DNA of 64,000 bases from Fibrobacter sp. UWT2 (GTDB lineage: Bacteria > Fibrobacterota > Fibrobacteria > Fibrobacterales > Fibrobacteraceae), in the NCBI RefSeq assembly GCF_900142545.1, contig NZ_FRBF01000015.1:16380-80379 (forward strand), written 5' to 3'. The translations under genes were made by a program, and so were the position numbers. Below the pieces are notes generated by a model. That model was not told the origin of the DNA. It did no database searches and saw only the letters and a list, made by a program, of their open reading frames with translations. Within the stretch, counting starts at the first letter, position 1. Each line of letters opens with the position of its first letter. Below, piece by piece: positions 33,022 through 42,400 of this stretch.

Positions 33022-34367
33022 TTAATATTCACGCCTAGATGATTCAGGCGGTTATAGAGGGCGGTGCGGAAAAGTCCGAGCTTTTGGGCGGCTTCGCGGA
33101 CAGAGCCGTTGCATTCGCGGATTTTCGCGATCAAGAAGTCGCGCTCCTGGGCCAGTTGCATTTGGCGGAACTTTTCGTAATCCGATACAGTCTCGTTACT
33201 TTCGCTGTCTGAATCAGAATGATTCGACGGAACTGAATGCGCCGTTGTAGCGGATGAGACTTGAATGGTATCGATGTGAAGGTCTTCGGGCTGCAGGATG
33301 CCTGCGCTGGTAAAGCAGAGGGCTCGCTGGATGACGTTTTCCAGTTCGCGGATGTTGCCCGGCCAATCGTATTCCTGCAACTTGCGGAGCGCTCCGCTTG
33401 AAAGCGTATAGTGCTCTCCGGTTCCCTGGTAGGTGCGGATAAAATAGTTCGCCAGGTCTTCGATGTCTTCTTTGCGCTCGCGGAGCGGCGAAATCTGCAT
33501 CGGGATGACGTTCAGGCGGTAATAAAGGTCTTCGCGGAAACGCTTTTCGGCTATTTCTTGCTGCAGTTCTCTATTGGTGGCCGCGATGATGCGGACATCA
33601 ACATGCTTGGTCTTGTTGGAACCGAGCGGACGAATTTCCTTATTCTGCAAGACACGCAAGAGTTTCACTTGAGCGTGCAGCGGCATATCGCCAATTTCAT
33701 CGAGGAAGATGGCGCCGCCGTCGGCTGCCTCAAAAAGACCGATGCGTTCGTTTTGAGCACCCGTGAATGCTCCACGGGTGTGTCCGAAAAGTTCGCTTTC
33801 GAAAAGGTTGTCGGGAATGGCGCTGCAATTGACGGTTACGAACTTTTCGTACATGCAACCGACGGCGCGGGCGATGAGTTCCTTACCTACACCGGTTTCG
33901 CCTTGAATGAGCACGGGACCCGTATGCACGATGGCGCGCTCTACGGTTTTGCGGAGCTGTTCCATAGCCTGGCTTTTACCTACCAGGTGGCTCATGCGTT
34001 CCCTGAAAATTTGACGGGCGGTATGGATGTCCTTGAGCTTTGCGATTTGCGACATCAGGTGGAGTTTCAAGGATTCCACCGAAAGAATGCTGTCGTAAAG
34101 TTTGTTGGATATTTCTCCGAATTGCTCGGGAGATTCGGCATAAACAAGAATCAAGGTGTCCGGAGATTTTTCGCGGAGCGCCTTGAGCATTTGCAAGTTA
34201 TGCGTTGAAAAAGAATCCAGATCCCAGATAATCAGGGTTGCCTGAGGAATGGAATCTGCGGCGGGAATATCGCGGAAAATGTCTACGGCATAATCTACTG
34301 ACGAAAGAACGTCCTGTATAAACGAGGACGTTGCATTTTCTTTCGCGAATAGATTGATGGTAGCCAT
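33000..34367 (-). CDS. Sigma54-dependent transcriptional activator (NtrC-type) with degenerate receiver
   Basis: 455 aa. The N-terminal ~120 residues look like a receiver fold (LIIWDLDSF strand, TLILVYAESPEQ) but lack the N-terminal acidic pair, so phosphorylation is doubtful. The AAA+ domain has Walker A GETGVGKELIARAVG, the sigma54-contact loop GAFTGA, Walker B GGAIFLDEIGDMP and RLNVIPMQISPLRER. The C-terminal Fis-type HTH is at NGSVREAAQKLGLFRTALYN. It implies that RpoN is used in this organism. It is last in a rho-proC-activator unit (7 bp after proC); targets are unknown. Confidence 0.92.
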   Translation of the reverse strand: MATINLFAKENATSSFIQDVLSSVDYAVDIFRDIPAADSIPQATLIIWDLDSFSTHNLQMLKALREKSPDTLILVYAESPEQFGEISNKLYDSILSVESLKLHLMSQIAKLKDIHTARQIFRERMSHLVGKSQAMEQLRKTVERAIVHTGPVLIQGETGVGKELIARAVGCMYEKFVTVNCSAIPDNLFESELFGHTRGAFTGAQNERIGLFEAADGGAIFLDEIGDMPLHAQVKLLRVLQNKEIRPLGSNKTKHVDVRIIAATNRELQQEIAEKRFREDLYYRLNVIPMQISPLRERKEDIEDLANYFIRTYQGTGEHYTLSSGALRKLQEYDWPGNIRELENVIQRALCFTSAGILQPEDLHIDTIQVSSATTAHSVPSNHSDSDSESNETVSDYEKFRQMQLAQERDFLIAKIRECNGSVREAAQKLGLFRTALYNRLNHLGVNIKEVGSRK

Positions 34368-34374
34368 TTAGGGC

Positions 34375-35181
34375 TTACTTTCCCAGTTCCTTGCTACGGT
34401 CGGTGCCTGCAACAACAGCCTTGATGAGCGTGCTGCGGAAGGCGCCTTCTTCAAGGGCGTTGATGCCTGCGATGGTGGTGCCTGCGGGAGAGCAAACCAT
34501 GGCGCAGAGGTCGCTGGGGCTCTTGCCGGACTGTTTCACGAGTTCAACGCTACCTTCGATGGTACCGAGGGCGAGCTTGAGAGCGACATCGCGGGTGAGA
34601 CCGGCCTTCACGCCGCCGCGGGTGAGGCCTTCGATGAATTCAAAAACGTAAGCAGGAGCGCTGCCCGAAAGACCGGTGACAGCATCCATCAAGGATTCTG
34701 CAACGCGGCAGGTCACGCCGATATTGCCAAAGATCTTTTCGGCGATAGCGAGTGTTTCTTCGGTAACGCCATCAGTAGCGAGGCCGACGGAACCCTTGCC
34801 GACGGTAAGCGGCAGGTTCGGCATCACGCGGAGAATCTGGTTCTTTTCGCCGAGAACTTCGATGAGTGCCTTGCGGGTCACGCCGGCCATAATGCTCACG
34901 AAAGTCTTGGTGGACTTTTCGGCGGCTGCTGCGGCTTTCCATTCGGCGGCGACCAGCTTGAAAATCTGCGGCTTCACGCAAAGGAAGGTAACGTCTGCCT
35001 TGGCGAGGCCTTCGGCGAAACTTGCCACGCGAACGCAACCGAGAGCAGAAACTTCTGCGGCGGCCTTGTCGGAGGGGTCAAAGAAGAAAATGGTGGAAGC
35101 GTCCGTGCCGGCCTTCAAAAGACCGCGGAGGATTGCGCCACCCATGTTTCCAGTACCAGCGAAAAAGATTTTTTCTGACAT
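34375..35181 (-). CDS. proC: Pyrroline-5-carboxylate reductase
   Basis: 268-aa enzyme for the last step of proline synthesis (NADPH-dependent). N-terminal Rossmann motif FFAGTGNMGGAILRGLL; C-terminal dimer and substrate region AVTGLSGSAPAYVFEFIEGL and MVCSPAGTTIAGINALEE. Normal length. It lies 15 bp after rho and 7 bp before the sigma54 activator on the same strand, so it is probably co-transcribed with them, although there is no clear functional link. Confidence 0.95.
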   Translation of the reverse strand: MSEKIFFAGTGNMGGAILRGLLKAGTDASTIFFFDPSDKAAAEVSALGCVRVASFAEGLAKADVTFLCVKPQIFKLVAAEWKAAAAAEKSTKTFVSIMAGVTRKALIEVLGEKNQILRVMPNLPLTVGKGSVGLATDGVTEETLAIAEKIFGNIGVTCRVAESLMDAVTGLSGSAPAYVFEFIEGLTRGGVKAGLTRDVALKLALGTIEGSVELVKQSGKSPSDLCAMVCSPAGTTIAGINALEEGAFRSTLIKAVVAGTDRSKELGK

Positions 35182-35196
35182 AGAATATCCTTTTGT

Positions 35197-37158
35197 TTAG
35201 CGAAGGCTGTCCTTTGCTTTTTTCATAAATTCTAGTAATTCGGCATTGGTCTTGTTTTGCTTCATGAGCTTAATGAGCTTATCCATGATGCCGTTTTCGG
35301 TATCGTTCTGGGCTCCCTGACGGAATTTCCAGATGATATCCTGTTCGTAAAGGCTGAGAAGGCGGTCTTCTTTGCGGGTGCCCGACTTGAAAATATCGAT
35401 GGCGGGCCAGGTGCGCTTTTCGGCCAGGCGGCGGTCAAGCACTAGTTCCATGTTACCCGTACCCTTGAATTCTTCGAAGATCACTTCATCCATGCGGCTA
35501 CCGGTTTCGATCAGGGCGGTACCGATAATGGTTAGGGAACCATTCTTCTGGACGATTTCGCGAACGGGTTCGCCTGCAATCGTCTGGACAATCTGACCGT
35601 TGGAATCCTTCTGGAAGTCACCGAGTTTGTCTGCAATTTTACGGGCTGCACCAAAGAACTTCTTCGGGAACTGCATTGCGTTGGCGTCCACACCACCCGA
35701 AAGAATCTTGCCGGAGTGCGGAATCACCACGTTGTTGGCGCGGGCGAAACGGGTAATGGAGTCAAGCAAGACAACCACGTCCTTCTGCTGTTCCACGAGG
35801 CGCTTGGCCTTTTCGAGTACCATGGTGGCCACACGGGCGTGATGGTCAGGAGGTTCGTCGAAGGTCGATGCGACGACTTCGGCGCGCAGGTTCGGATTGG
35901 CTTCCACCAACTTGCCGATGATTTCTCGCATTTCCGTTACTTCTTCAGGTCGTTCGTCAATCAGAAGCACCATGATGATGATTTCGGGGTGGTTCTTGGC
36001 GATGGCGCGAGTCATGTTCTGCAACAGGATCGTCTTACCGGTACGCGGGGGTGCGAGAATGATACTACGCTGACCCTTACCGATGGGGGAGAACAAGTCC
36101 ATTACGCGGGTGCTCAGTTCTTCGGGATCCCATTCGAGTTGAATCTTTTCGTTCGGGTGGATCGGCGTCAGGTATTCGAATGCCACACGGCGCTTGATCT
36201 TTTCGGGATCTTCGAAGTTGACCTTGTCCACGCGGCGGAGTGCATAGTACTTGTCGTTCTGATCGCGTGGCGGGCGAGCAAGGCCAGCGACGGTGTCGCC
36301 AATTTTGAGGCCGAGCTTGCGGATTAAATTCTGGCTAACGTAAACGTCGTCCGGACCCTGCTGGTAGTTGAATTCGGTATTGCGCAGGAATCCGTGACCT
36401 TGCGGAGTGACTTCCAGAAGGCCTTCGGCATAAACGATGTTATTTTCGTTTTCGAGGCTCTGCAAGAGAAGTCCCAAGGACTGCTTGCGGTAACGCCTGA
36501 AGTCGAGATTTTCTTTTTGCGAAGCCAGTTCCTGCAAGTCGCTCATGGTCATCTTGCGATACTTGCTCCAGCATTCGCGAGCCTTGTTCCATGCTTCGGA
36601 ATCCGGTTCCGGCAGCGGAGTCGTGTCTTCTTCTTCGGGCTGGAATCTCTGGTTCTGACGGTTGTTGTTCTTGTCGAAACGACGGTTGTTCTTGTTGAAC
36701 TTATCGAAGCGGCGGTTCTGCTGGTTTTGCTGCTGGCCGTTGTTGTCGTTCTGGTTGGCACCCTGTTCGCCTTGGCTTGTGCCTTGTTCGCCCTGGTTGG
36801 CGTTCTGTTGTTCACCTTGTTCGGCAGGTTTTTCAGCGGGGGCGGCTTCTACATTTTGTACAGGCTTTTCTGCAGGAGCTTTTTCAGCAGCAGGTGCTTT
36901 TTCGACGGGAGCTTCTGCAAAAGATTTTTCTTCTTTATTTTCTACAACTTTTTCAACAGGTTCCTTTTCGGACTTTGCATCTACTTTAGCTTCGGCAGAT
37001 TCTTCTTTAGCACGTTTAGGTCTTCCGCGGCGTTTGGGAGAAGATTCTTTTTCTTCGGGATTCGAAAAATCTACGTTCAATTCAGGGGGAATTTCTGCGC
37101 CAGTAGGTTCTTGATCTGCCAAATAGGCATTTTTAGAATTCTTTTTAGTTGGAGCCAC
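35197..37158 (-). CDS. rho: Transcription termination factor Rho with long disordered N-terminal extension
   Basis: 653 aa against about 420 in E. coli. The first ~190 residues are low complexity: an AT-hook-like RRGRPKRAK (about residue 43), Ala/Glu/Pro/Lys repeats, then Gln/Asn/Gly tracts and [15 protein letters not shown]. After it come the Rho N-domain ([10 protein letters not shown]), the cold-shock RNA-binding domain ([22 protein letters not shown]), Walker [15 protein letters not shown], Walker [17 protein letters not shown] and the Q/R-loop region [20 protein letters not shown]. Related extensions in Bacteroides Rho are reported to drive phase separation. Start GTG 37158 with AGGA 8 nt upstream. 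Long leader of unknown extent; first gene of a rho-proC-activator unit. Confidence 0.96.
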   Translation of the reverse strand: MAPTKKNSKNAYLADQEPTGAEIPPELNVDFSNPEEKESSPKRRGRPKRAKEESAEAKVDAKSEKEPVEKVVENKEEKSFAEAPVEKAPAAEKAPAEKPVQNVEAAPAEKPAEQGEQQNANQGEQGTSQGEQGANQNDNNGQQQNQQNRRFDKFNKNNRRFDKNNNRQNQRFQPEEEDTTPLPEPDSEAWNKARECWSKYRKMTMSDLQELASQKENLDFRRYRKQSLGLLLQSLENENNIVYAEGLLEVTPQGHGFLRNTEFNYQQGPDDVYVSQNLIRKLGLKIGDTVAGLARPPRDQNDKYYALRRVDKVNFEDPEKIKRRVAFEYLTPIHPNEKIQLEWDPEELSTRVMDLFSPIGKGQRSIILAPPRTGKTILLQNMTRAIAKNHPEIIIMVLLIDERPEEVTEMREIIGKLVEANPNLRAEVVASTFDEPPDHHARVATMVLEKAKRLVEQQKDVVVLLDSITRFARANNVVIPHSGKILSGGVDANAMQFPKKFFGAARKIADKLGDFQKDSNGQIVQTIAGEPVREIVQKNGSLTIIGTALIETGSRMDEVIFEEFKGTGNMELVLDRRLAEKRTWPAIDIFKSGTRKEDRLLSLYEQDIIWKFRQGAQNDTENGIMDKLIKLMKQNKTNAELLEFMKKAKDSLR

Positions 37159-37269
37159 GATGGTGTCCTATTGAATTAATAAATGAAAATGAATGTTAAT
37201 TGATAAAGTTAATGTAATTGAATAAGCCCAGGTCTCTAAATATGACCGAATAAATATCACGGGCTCCGA

Positions 37270-37286
37270 TAAAATAACTAAAAAAA
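37270..37286 (-). promoter_or_regulatory. Promoter-region motif upstream of rho
   Basis: TTTTTTTAGTTATTTTA on the minus strand, the same 17 bp as upstream of the pentapeptide-repeat gene. If TATTTT is the -10, the rho leader is about 110 nt, long enough for autoregulation. Nothing else is recognised in the 266-bp gap besides the folK promoter. Confidence 0.35.
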
Positions 37287-37411
37287 TTGCTTTTGTCACG
37301 GAAAAACGCCGAAAATTTGGAAAAAATTTTTTGAGGCGGTTTGTAGGCTGTTAAAATCCGCCTGTGGCGGTTAGGTTTGCGTTTTTGTCGTAAAAATGAC
37401 AATTTGAATAT

Positions 37412-37419
37412 CTATATTT
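37412..37419 (+). promoter_or_regulatory. -10 element of the folK operon (leaderless arrangement)
   Basis: CTATATTT; the TATATT core ends 6 nt before the GTG at 37425. Confidence 0.6.
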
Positions 37420-37424
37420 ATTTC

Positions 37425-37934
37425 GTGGATTCTTTAGAAAGAGTTTTTGTTGCCTTGGGCTCAAACCTCCCCGACCGTTCAAAACACTTGAACGAGGGTC
37501 GCGAAATGCTCCGCAAAATTTCGGCGGGCGGGTGGCTAGAAAGTCCCATATACGAAACTCCACCGGTAGGACCGGCGGGCCAGGGTCCCTATTTCAATCA
37601 AGTTGTCAGTTTCTGGTATTCGGGAACATCGACACGCCTGTTGCATTATTTGAAGGGCGCTGAATTTGTGTTGGGCCGTAAGCCCCGTGGACACTGGAAT
37701 TCCCGCGAAATCGATTTAGATCTACTGTATTTTGGAAAAGAGGTTCAACAGGGGAGGCCGAACCTTCCGCACCCCCAGATTGTGAACCGCCAGTTTGTAC
37801 TGGTCCCCTTGAACGATATTGCCCCAGAATGGGACGATCCCCAGCTGGGAATAAAGGTGAAAGATATCCTTTCGAACCTTTTGCAGAAAGAAGAAAAAAT
37901 CCCGTTCCGCGTCATTACTTCGGAGGAACCTTGA
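37425..37934 (+). CDS. folK: 2-amino-4-hydroxy-6-hydroxymethyldihydropteridine pyrophosphokinase
   Basis: 169-aa folate-pathway enzyme that pyrophosphorylates 6-hydroxymethyl-dihydropterin. Motifs: VFVALGSNLPDR at the N-terminus, ESPIYETPPVGPAGQGPYFNQVV, and the substrate/metal signature GRKPRGHWNSREIDLDLLYF, then LPHPQIVNRQFVLVPL. I choose GTG 37425 because upstream in-frame codons lie on the -10 box. It is first in an operon with a deoxynucleoside kinase (1 bp gap) and panC. The GGAGG for the next gene lies inside its 3' end. Confidence 0.94.
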   Translation: MDSLERVFVALGSNLPDRSKHLNEGREMLRKISAGGWLESPIYETPPVGPAGQGPYFNQVVSFWYSGTSTRLLHYLKGAEFVLGRKPRGHWNSREIDLDLLYFGKEVQQGRPNLPHPQIVNRQFVLVPLNDIAPEWDDPQLGIKVKDILSNLLQKEEKIPFRVITSEEP

Positions 37935-37935
37935 T

Positions 37936-38586
37936 ATGCTGAGAGAAAAAGGCGTTCATTTTTTGGCCATCGAAGGCGCTATCGGAGTGGGTAAGACTTC
38001 TCTTGCAGAAATCCTTGCGGATCGCTGGAAGGCGACTCTGATCGAAGAGAATTTCTCGGAAAACCCCTTCCTTGAAAAGTTCTACCAGAACAAGGAAGCT
38101 TACGCATTCCAGACGCAGTTGTTCTTTTTGCTTGACCGTTTAAAGCAGTTGCAGAATTCGGCAATTCAGAGTGACCTGTTCCGCGACCTTTTGATTAGCG
38201 ACTATACATACGACAAAGACCAAATTTTTGCAGCCCAGAACCTGACTGAAAGCGAATACGCCATGTACGATCAGGTGGCCAAGGCCTTGAACCATGATAT
38301 CCCGAGGCCCGATTTGGTCGTTTATTTGCAAGCATCGGTTCCGACGCTCCTCAAACGCATTCACGGCCGTGGCCGTACCATGGAAAAGACGATTGAAGGT
38401 TCTTACCTGAATGGTCTTTTGGAACGTTTCGACAATTATTTCTGGAACTATCCGTACGCTCCGGTGCTGATTATCAATACCGACAATATCGATTTTGTCC
38501 ACAACGAAAATCATCTGCAGTTGGTGCTCGACGCCATTGCCGCATGCCCCAAGCAGACGACTTATTTTGTACCAGAAGGTAAATAA
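37936..38586 (+). CDS. Deoxynucleoside kinase (dAK/dGK type)
   Basis: 216-aa P-loop kinase phosphorylating deoxyadenosine, deoxyguanosine or related nucleosides for dNTP salvage. Walker A is AIEGAIGVGKTSLA, followed by the substrate Glu in EENFSENPFLEKFY, the DRX-like ISDYTYDKDQIFA and the lid region RGRTMEKTIEGSYLNGL. In several Bacteroidetes this kinase is fused to FolK; here the two are separate, adjacent genes. GGAGG lies 11 nt before the ATG. The stop overlaps the panC start (TAATG). Confidence 0.88.
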   Translation: MLREKGVHFLAIEGAIGVGKTSLAEILADRWKATLIEENFSENPFLEKFYQNKEAYAFQTQLFFLLDRLKQLQNSAIQSDLFRDLLISDYTYDKDQIFAAQNLTESEYAMYDQVAKALNHDIPRPDLVVYLQASVPTLLKRIHGRGRTMEKTIEGSYLNGLLERFDNYFWNYPYAPVLIINTDNIDFVHNENHLQLVLDAIAACPKQTTYFVPEGK

Positions 38587-39437
38587 TGCAAATCGTAACT
38601 ACTGTTGATTCTCTTCGTCAAATCATCAAGCCCCTTTCGAAGCAGGGCAAGACCATCGGGCTTGTTCCCACGATGGGAGCCTTGCACGCCGGGCATGGAG
38701 CATTGATCAAGGAATCTGTCAAGGAATGCGACGTGACGGTGGTCAGCGTGTTCCTGAATCCGATCCAGTTTGGTAAAAACGAGGATTTGGATAAGTACCC
38801 CAAGCGTCTGGAAGCCGATGCGAAGCTTGCTGAATCGCTGGGAGCCGATTACGTGTTTGCTCCGAGTGTCCAGGAAATGTACCCCGATGGCGACCCCTTG
38901 ACCATGGTCCGCGACGAAACGCTGGAAGGCATGTACTGCGGTGCTTATCGCCCCGGTCATTTCCGCGGAGTGCTTACGGTTGTCTCCAAGTTGTTCCTGA
39001 TTTCTGGCTGTAACCACGCTTACTTTGGTGAAAAGGATTACCAGCAGGTGTTCTTGATCGAACGCATGGTGAAGGACTTGAATTTCGATATCCAGATTCA
39101 CCGCGTGAAGATCGTTCGTGAAGAATCTGGCTTGGCTCTTTCTAGCCGTAACGAATACCTGAGCGATGAAGAACGTGAGAATGCCTTGTCCATTAGCACG
39201 GGCCTGAAGCAGGCTAAGGAAGCCTACGAAAAGGGCGAACGCGCAGTCAGCAAGATCCGCGATATCGTGCTGAAGTCCATTCTGGGAGCACATGGTATTG
39301 TGCAGTTCGTGGAACTGGTAAACCAGAAAAATCTCCAGAAGTTTGTGGGCGTTTTGGGCCCCGAAGACAAGGTGGTGATTCTGGTGGCGGCCTTCTTTGG
39401 CAAGACCCGCCTAATCGACAACATCGAACTGAACTAA
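38586..39437 (+). CDS. panC: Pantothenate synthetase (pantoate-beta-alanine ligase)
   Basis: 283 aa, makes pantothenate from pantoate, beta-alanine and ATP for CoA synthesis. Family motifs: VPTMGALHAGHGALI (HxGH), VSVFLNPIQFGKNEDLDKYP, YCGAYRPGHFRGVLTVV, NHAYFGEKDYQQVFL, SGLALSSRNEYLS (KMSKS-like region). Normal length. Third gene of folK-kinase-panC; an efficient bidirectional terminator follows. panB and panD are not in the window. Confidence 0.96.
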   Translation: MQIVTTVDSLRQIIKPLSKQGKTIGLVPTMGALHAGHGALIKESVKECDVTVVSVFLNPIQFGKNEDLDKYPKRLEADAKLAESLGADYVFAPSVQEMYPDGDPLTMVRDETLEGMYCGAYRPGHFRGVLTVVSKLFLISGCNHAYFGEKDYQQVFLIERMVKDLNFDIQIHRVKIVREESGLALSSRNEYLSDEERENALSISTGLKQAKEAYEKGERAVSKIRDIVLKSILGAHGIVQFVELVNQKNLQKFVGVLGPEDKVVILVAAFFGKTRLIDNIELN

Positions 39438-39446
39438 AAGTTTGCA

Positions 39447-39478
39447 AAAAAAAATGCCCGCGAAAGCGGGCTTTTTTT
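39447..39478. terminator. Bidirectional terminator between panC and the cyclase gene
   Basis: GCCCGC-GAAA-GCGGGC (39456-39471) with an A-run on the left and seven T on the right. It overlaps the stop of the cyclase gene on the minus strand. Confidence 0.92.
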
Positions 39479-42400
39479 ATTTCTCTGTAGCGGTGAACAC
39501 GCCGTCCCACACCTCGCCTTGTGCAACTGGCGGGGTGATTTTGTATGCTTCGCAGCGCTGAATGTACACATGGGAAGGTGTTGTCTTGCTGCCCGGATCG
39601 CGGTCGGGGTGATGCGGCTCAAGGTCAAGACATTGCTTGAACAAGGCGATGGCGTCGTCCCATTGCATATTCAGGTAGCAGGCGCGGGCTCTTTCCCAGA
39701 GTTCCACAAGCTTGACCAGGTTCTGGTTCTGGGCATCGCGCTTTCGGGCGAAATAGGCGATTTCACCAGAAGTGTAGACTTCTCTCGGGGCATTAAGCTT
39801 GTATTTCTTGTTGAGTTCTTTCTTTGCTTTTTGAGTGATGTCGTCTCTGAGAATCTTCTTGACGTTCGCCTTGACATTCATGTGCGTTTCGTTCTTGATT
39901 CTCATGATTTCTTCATCGAGTCTCTTGTTTACGATTCTGTTCAGTTCGTCTTCTTTTTGCTGCGCTCTTGTCTTTCTGGCTTTCTTTCTCTTTTTGATAA
40001 TGAATTTATTCTTGGCTTCAATCGCTTCGTTCTTGAAGTTTTCCTTCTTGAACAGGCTGGTTTGGGCTTCGTCATTGAGCTTGGTGAGTCCCAAGCCGGT
40101 GATGGCCAAGAGTTCGAAGGTCTTGATGGGTTGACTTTTACCCACCACTCGAATCGTATCCAGGGAGCGGTAGATGAAGGTGCCCGTTTCCAGATTTCTT
40201 TGGGTATCTTCGCTGATCTGGATATAGGCGCCGTACTGCTTTGCAGCACTTTCAAGACGGGCTGCCAGGTTCACGGCGTCGCCCATCATGGTGTAGTTCT
40301 TACGCATCGAAGAACCCATGTTACCCGTCACGATGTCGCCGGTGTTGATACCGATGCGCATGTGCATGTTGTGGACGACCTTGGGCCACTTGAGGACTTT
40401 CTGGTTGTTTTGAATTTCTTGTTCGCTTGCCCAAATGCGTCTCAGCTTCATCAGCTTTTCTTGCATGCCCACGGCCGTTTCGCAGGCGTATTGGGCATTG
40501 TTGGGCAAGGGCATGGGCGCTCCGAAGAATGCGATAATGGCATCGCCTTCGTATTTGTCCAGGGTTCCCTTGTTTTCGATCAAGGTGTCTGTCATGGCGG
40601 TTAGATATTCGTTTAACAGGTCCACCAATTTTTTCGGGTCGCCAATCTTTTCGGAGAAGGTAGAGAAACTTGCAATGTCGGTAAAGTAGGCGGTAAGGTT
40701 CGACTTTTCTCCACCCAGGGTCGGCATAATTTCGTTATCCACCATGGCGGTAATCAGTTCAGGAGAAATGTACTGCTTAAACGCGTTGTTGATGAAGTTC
40801 TTCTCTTTGTTTTCGAAGTGGAACTGCACGACCAGCGCCGTGATGCTGGTTAACAACATGGCGAGCAACTGCTTGGAGGCGCCGATGTATAGTCCGCCTT
40901 GGAAGTACTTGTAGGCGATGTAGGTGTAGACGCCCATTAATACCAGGGAAAGAACCACTGAAATTGAACTCGTGAAGTAGAGACCGAGAATAAGACACAG
41001 GAACGCGAGAAGGATGACGATGACTTGCTGCTTCTTTTCGCTCAAGGTGACAAGGTAATCGTCTTCCAGAATGTTCTTGATGATGGTCGAGTGAATCAAC
41101 ACGGCGGGGTAGTTTTCTTCTTGCGGGCCTGGCACAAAGTCGAATAGGGCTGCTGCAGCGGAACCGAGAATGAAGATTTTGCCTTGATAGAACAGATTGT
41201 CGATACGTCCCTTGTACACGTCGTAGTAAGACAAGTGCTGGAATCGTCTGTTGTTGACTTCGTTATAGCGGCCTTTGTACTTGACTTGGTAGCGGCCGGT
41301 CTGATCGATAGGAATGCGCTTGACTTTGCCGAAGCGGATTTCTTCGCCGGGCTTAAGGTTTTCGATTGCCTCGTCCTTGGTGGCTTGGATGTCGCGAATC
41401 ACGGCGTCCGAAAGAATCGCCATGTTCGAATTCCACTTTTTGGTCGCCTTGTTGTAATGCAGTTGCATGTCGAGCGAAAGAATCATCTTCTTGCCGGCAG
41501 GCATGCGCTTCAGGGTGTCCTTATAGAAAATCAACGTCTTGACGGCGCTGCGGGTGAAGTCGATGGATTCATCTTCGTCCTCGTCTTCATCATCTTCTTC
41601 ATCTTCGTCGTTGGAGGCGTTCTTTACAATCTGATAGAAGCCTTCTTCGTCTTCGTCTTTGCGGATGATGTAGTCTCTGGTGAGCTTGACAGTCTCTTCT
41701 TCTTCAAGGGCGTCTAGCTGTTCAAGGGTCACCTTCATTAGCAACTTGGATTCCTGTTCGTCAAGAATGCTGCTGGTGCCGCCGTTGGAAAGTTCCAGAG
41801 AAATCTTTCCGTTTTCGTCTTTATGAGCAAAAACCTTGTGTGATATTTCAAGAACCTCTTCGCTAGCCTTGTTGTGGATTTTCTTTTCGGCCAAGGTTTC
41901 GCGGAGAAGCATGAACATGTGGTAGCTGAAGTTGGGGTAAGTCGTGTGGTAGATGCCGACCGAGTCGCGGTAGATGCCGAAGGGCTTGCCGATGTCGATA
42001 TATTTGCCCATCTTGACCACAATGTCTTTGGGATCTTTGTGGAAAAGGTGCAGAATGGTCATGAGCGACATGGTGGAATACACATAGTTGTTGCCGTCGC
42101 TGTTCATGACGGCATCGTATTTTTCTTTGTCGCCAGCTTGAGTGGTGTCCAGGAAGGGGATGATGTCTAGATTGGGGTTGGGGAAACGGTAAAGCATGGA
42201 TACTTTGCGCACCACGCCATCGTTGTCGGGGTAGGCGTTCACCGAGCCCGCCTTTACGCCTGCGTTGGCCAGTTCCGGGAAGATGTTGTCCAGCAAGTCT
42301 TTGGGTTCTACGTCGTCGATTTTGTCTACCTGGGTGGTGTCCAGGGTGGAGGAGTAGCCGATGGCGTCGGCACGTTCCTGCATACTCAGGGGAATCCATT

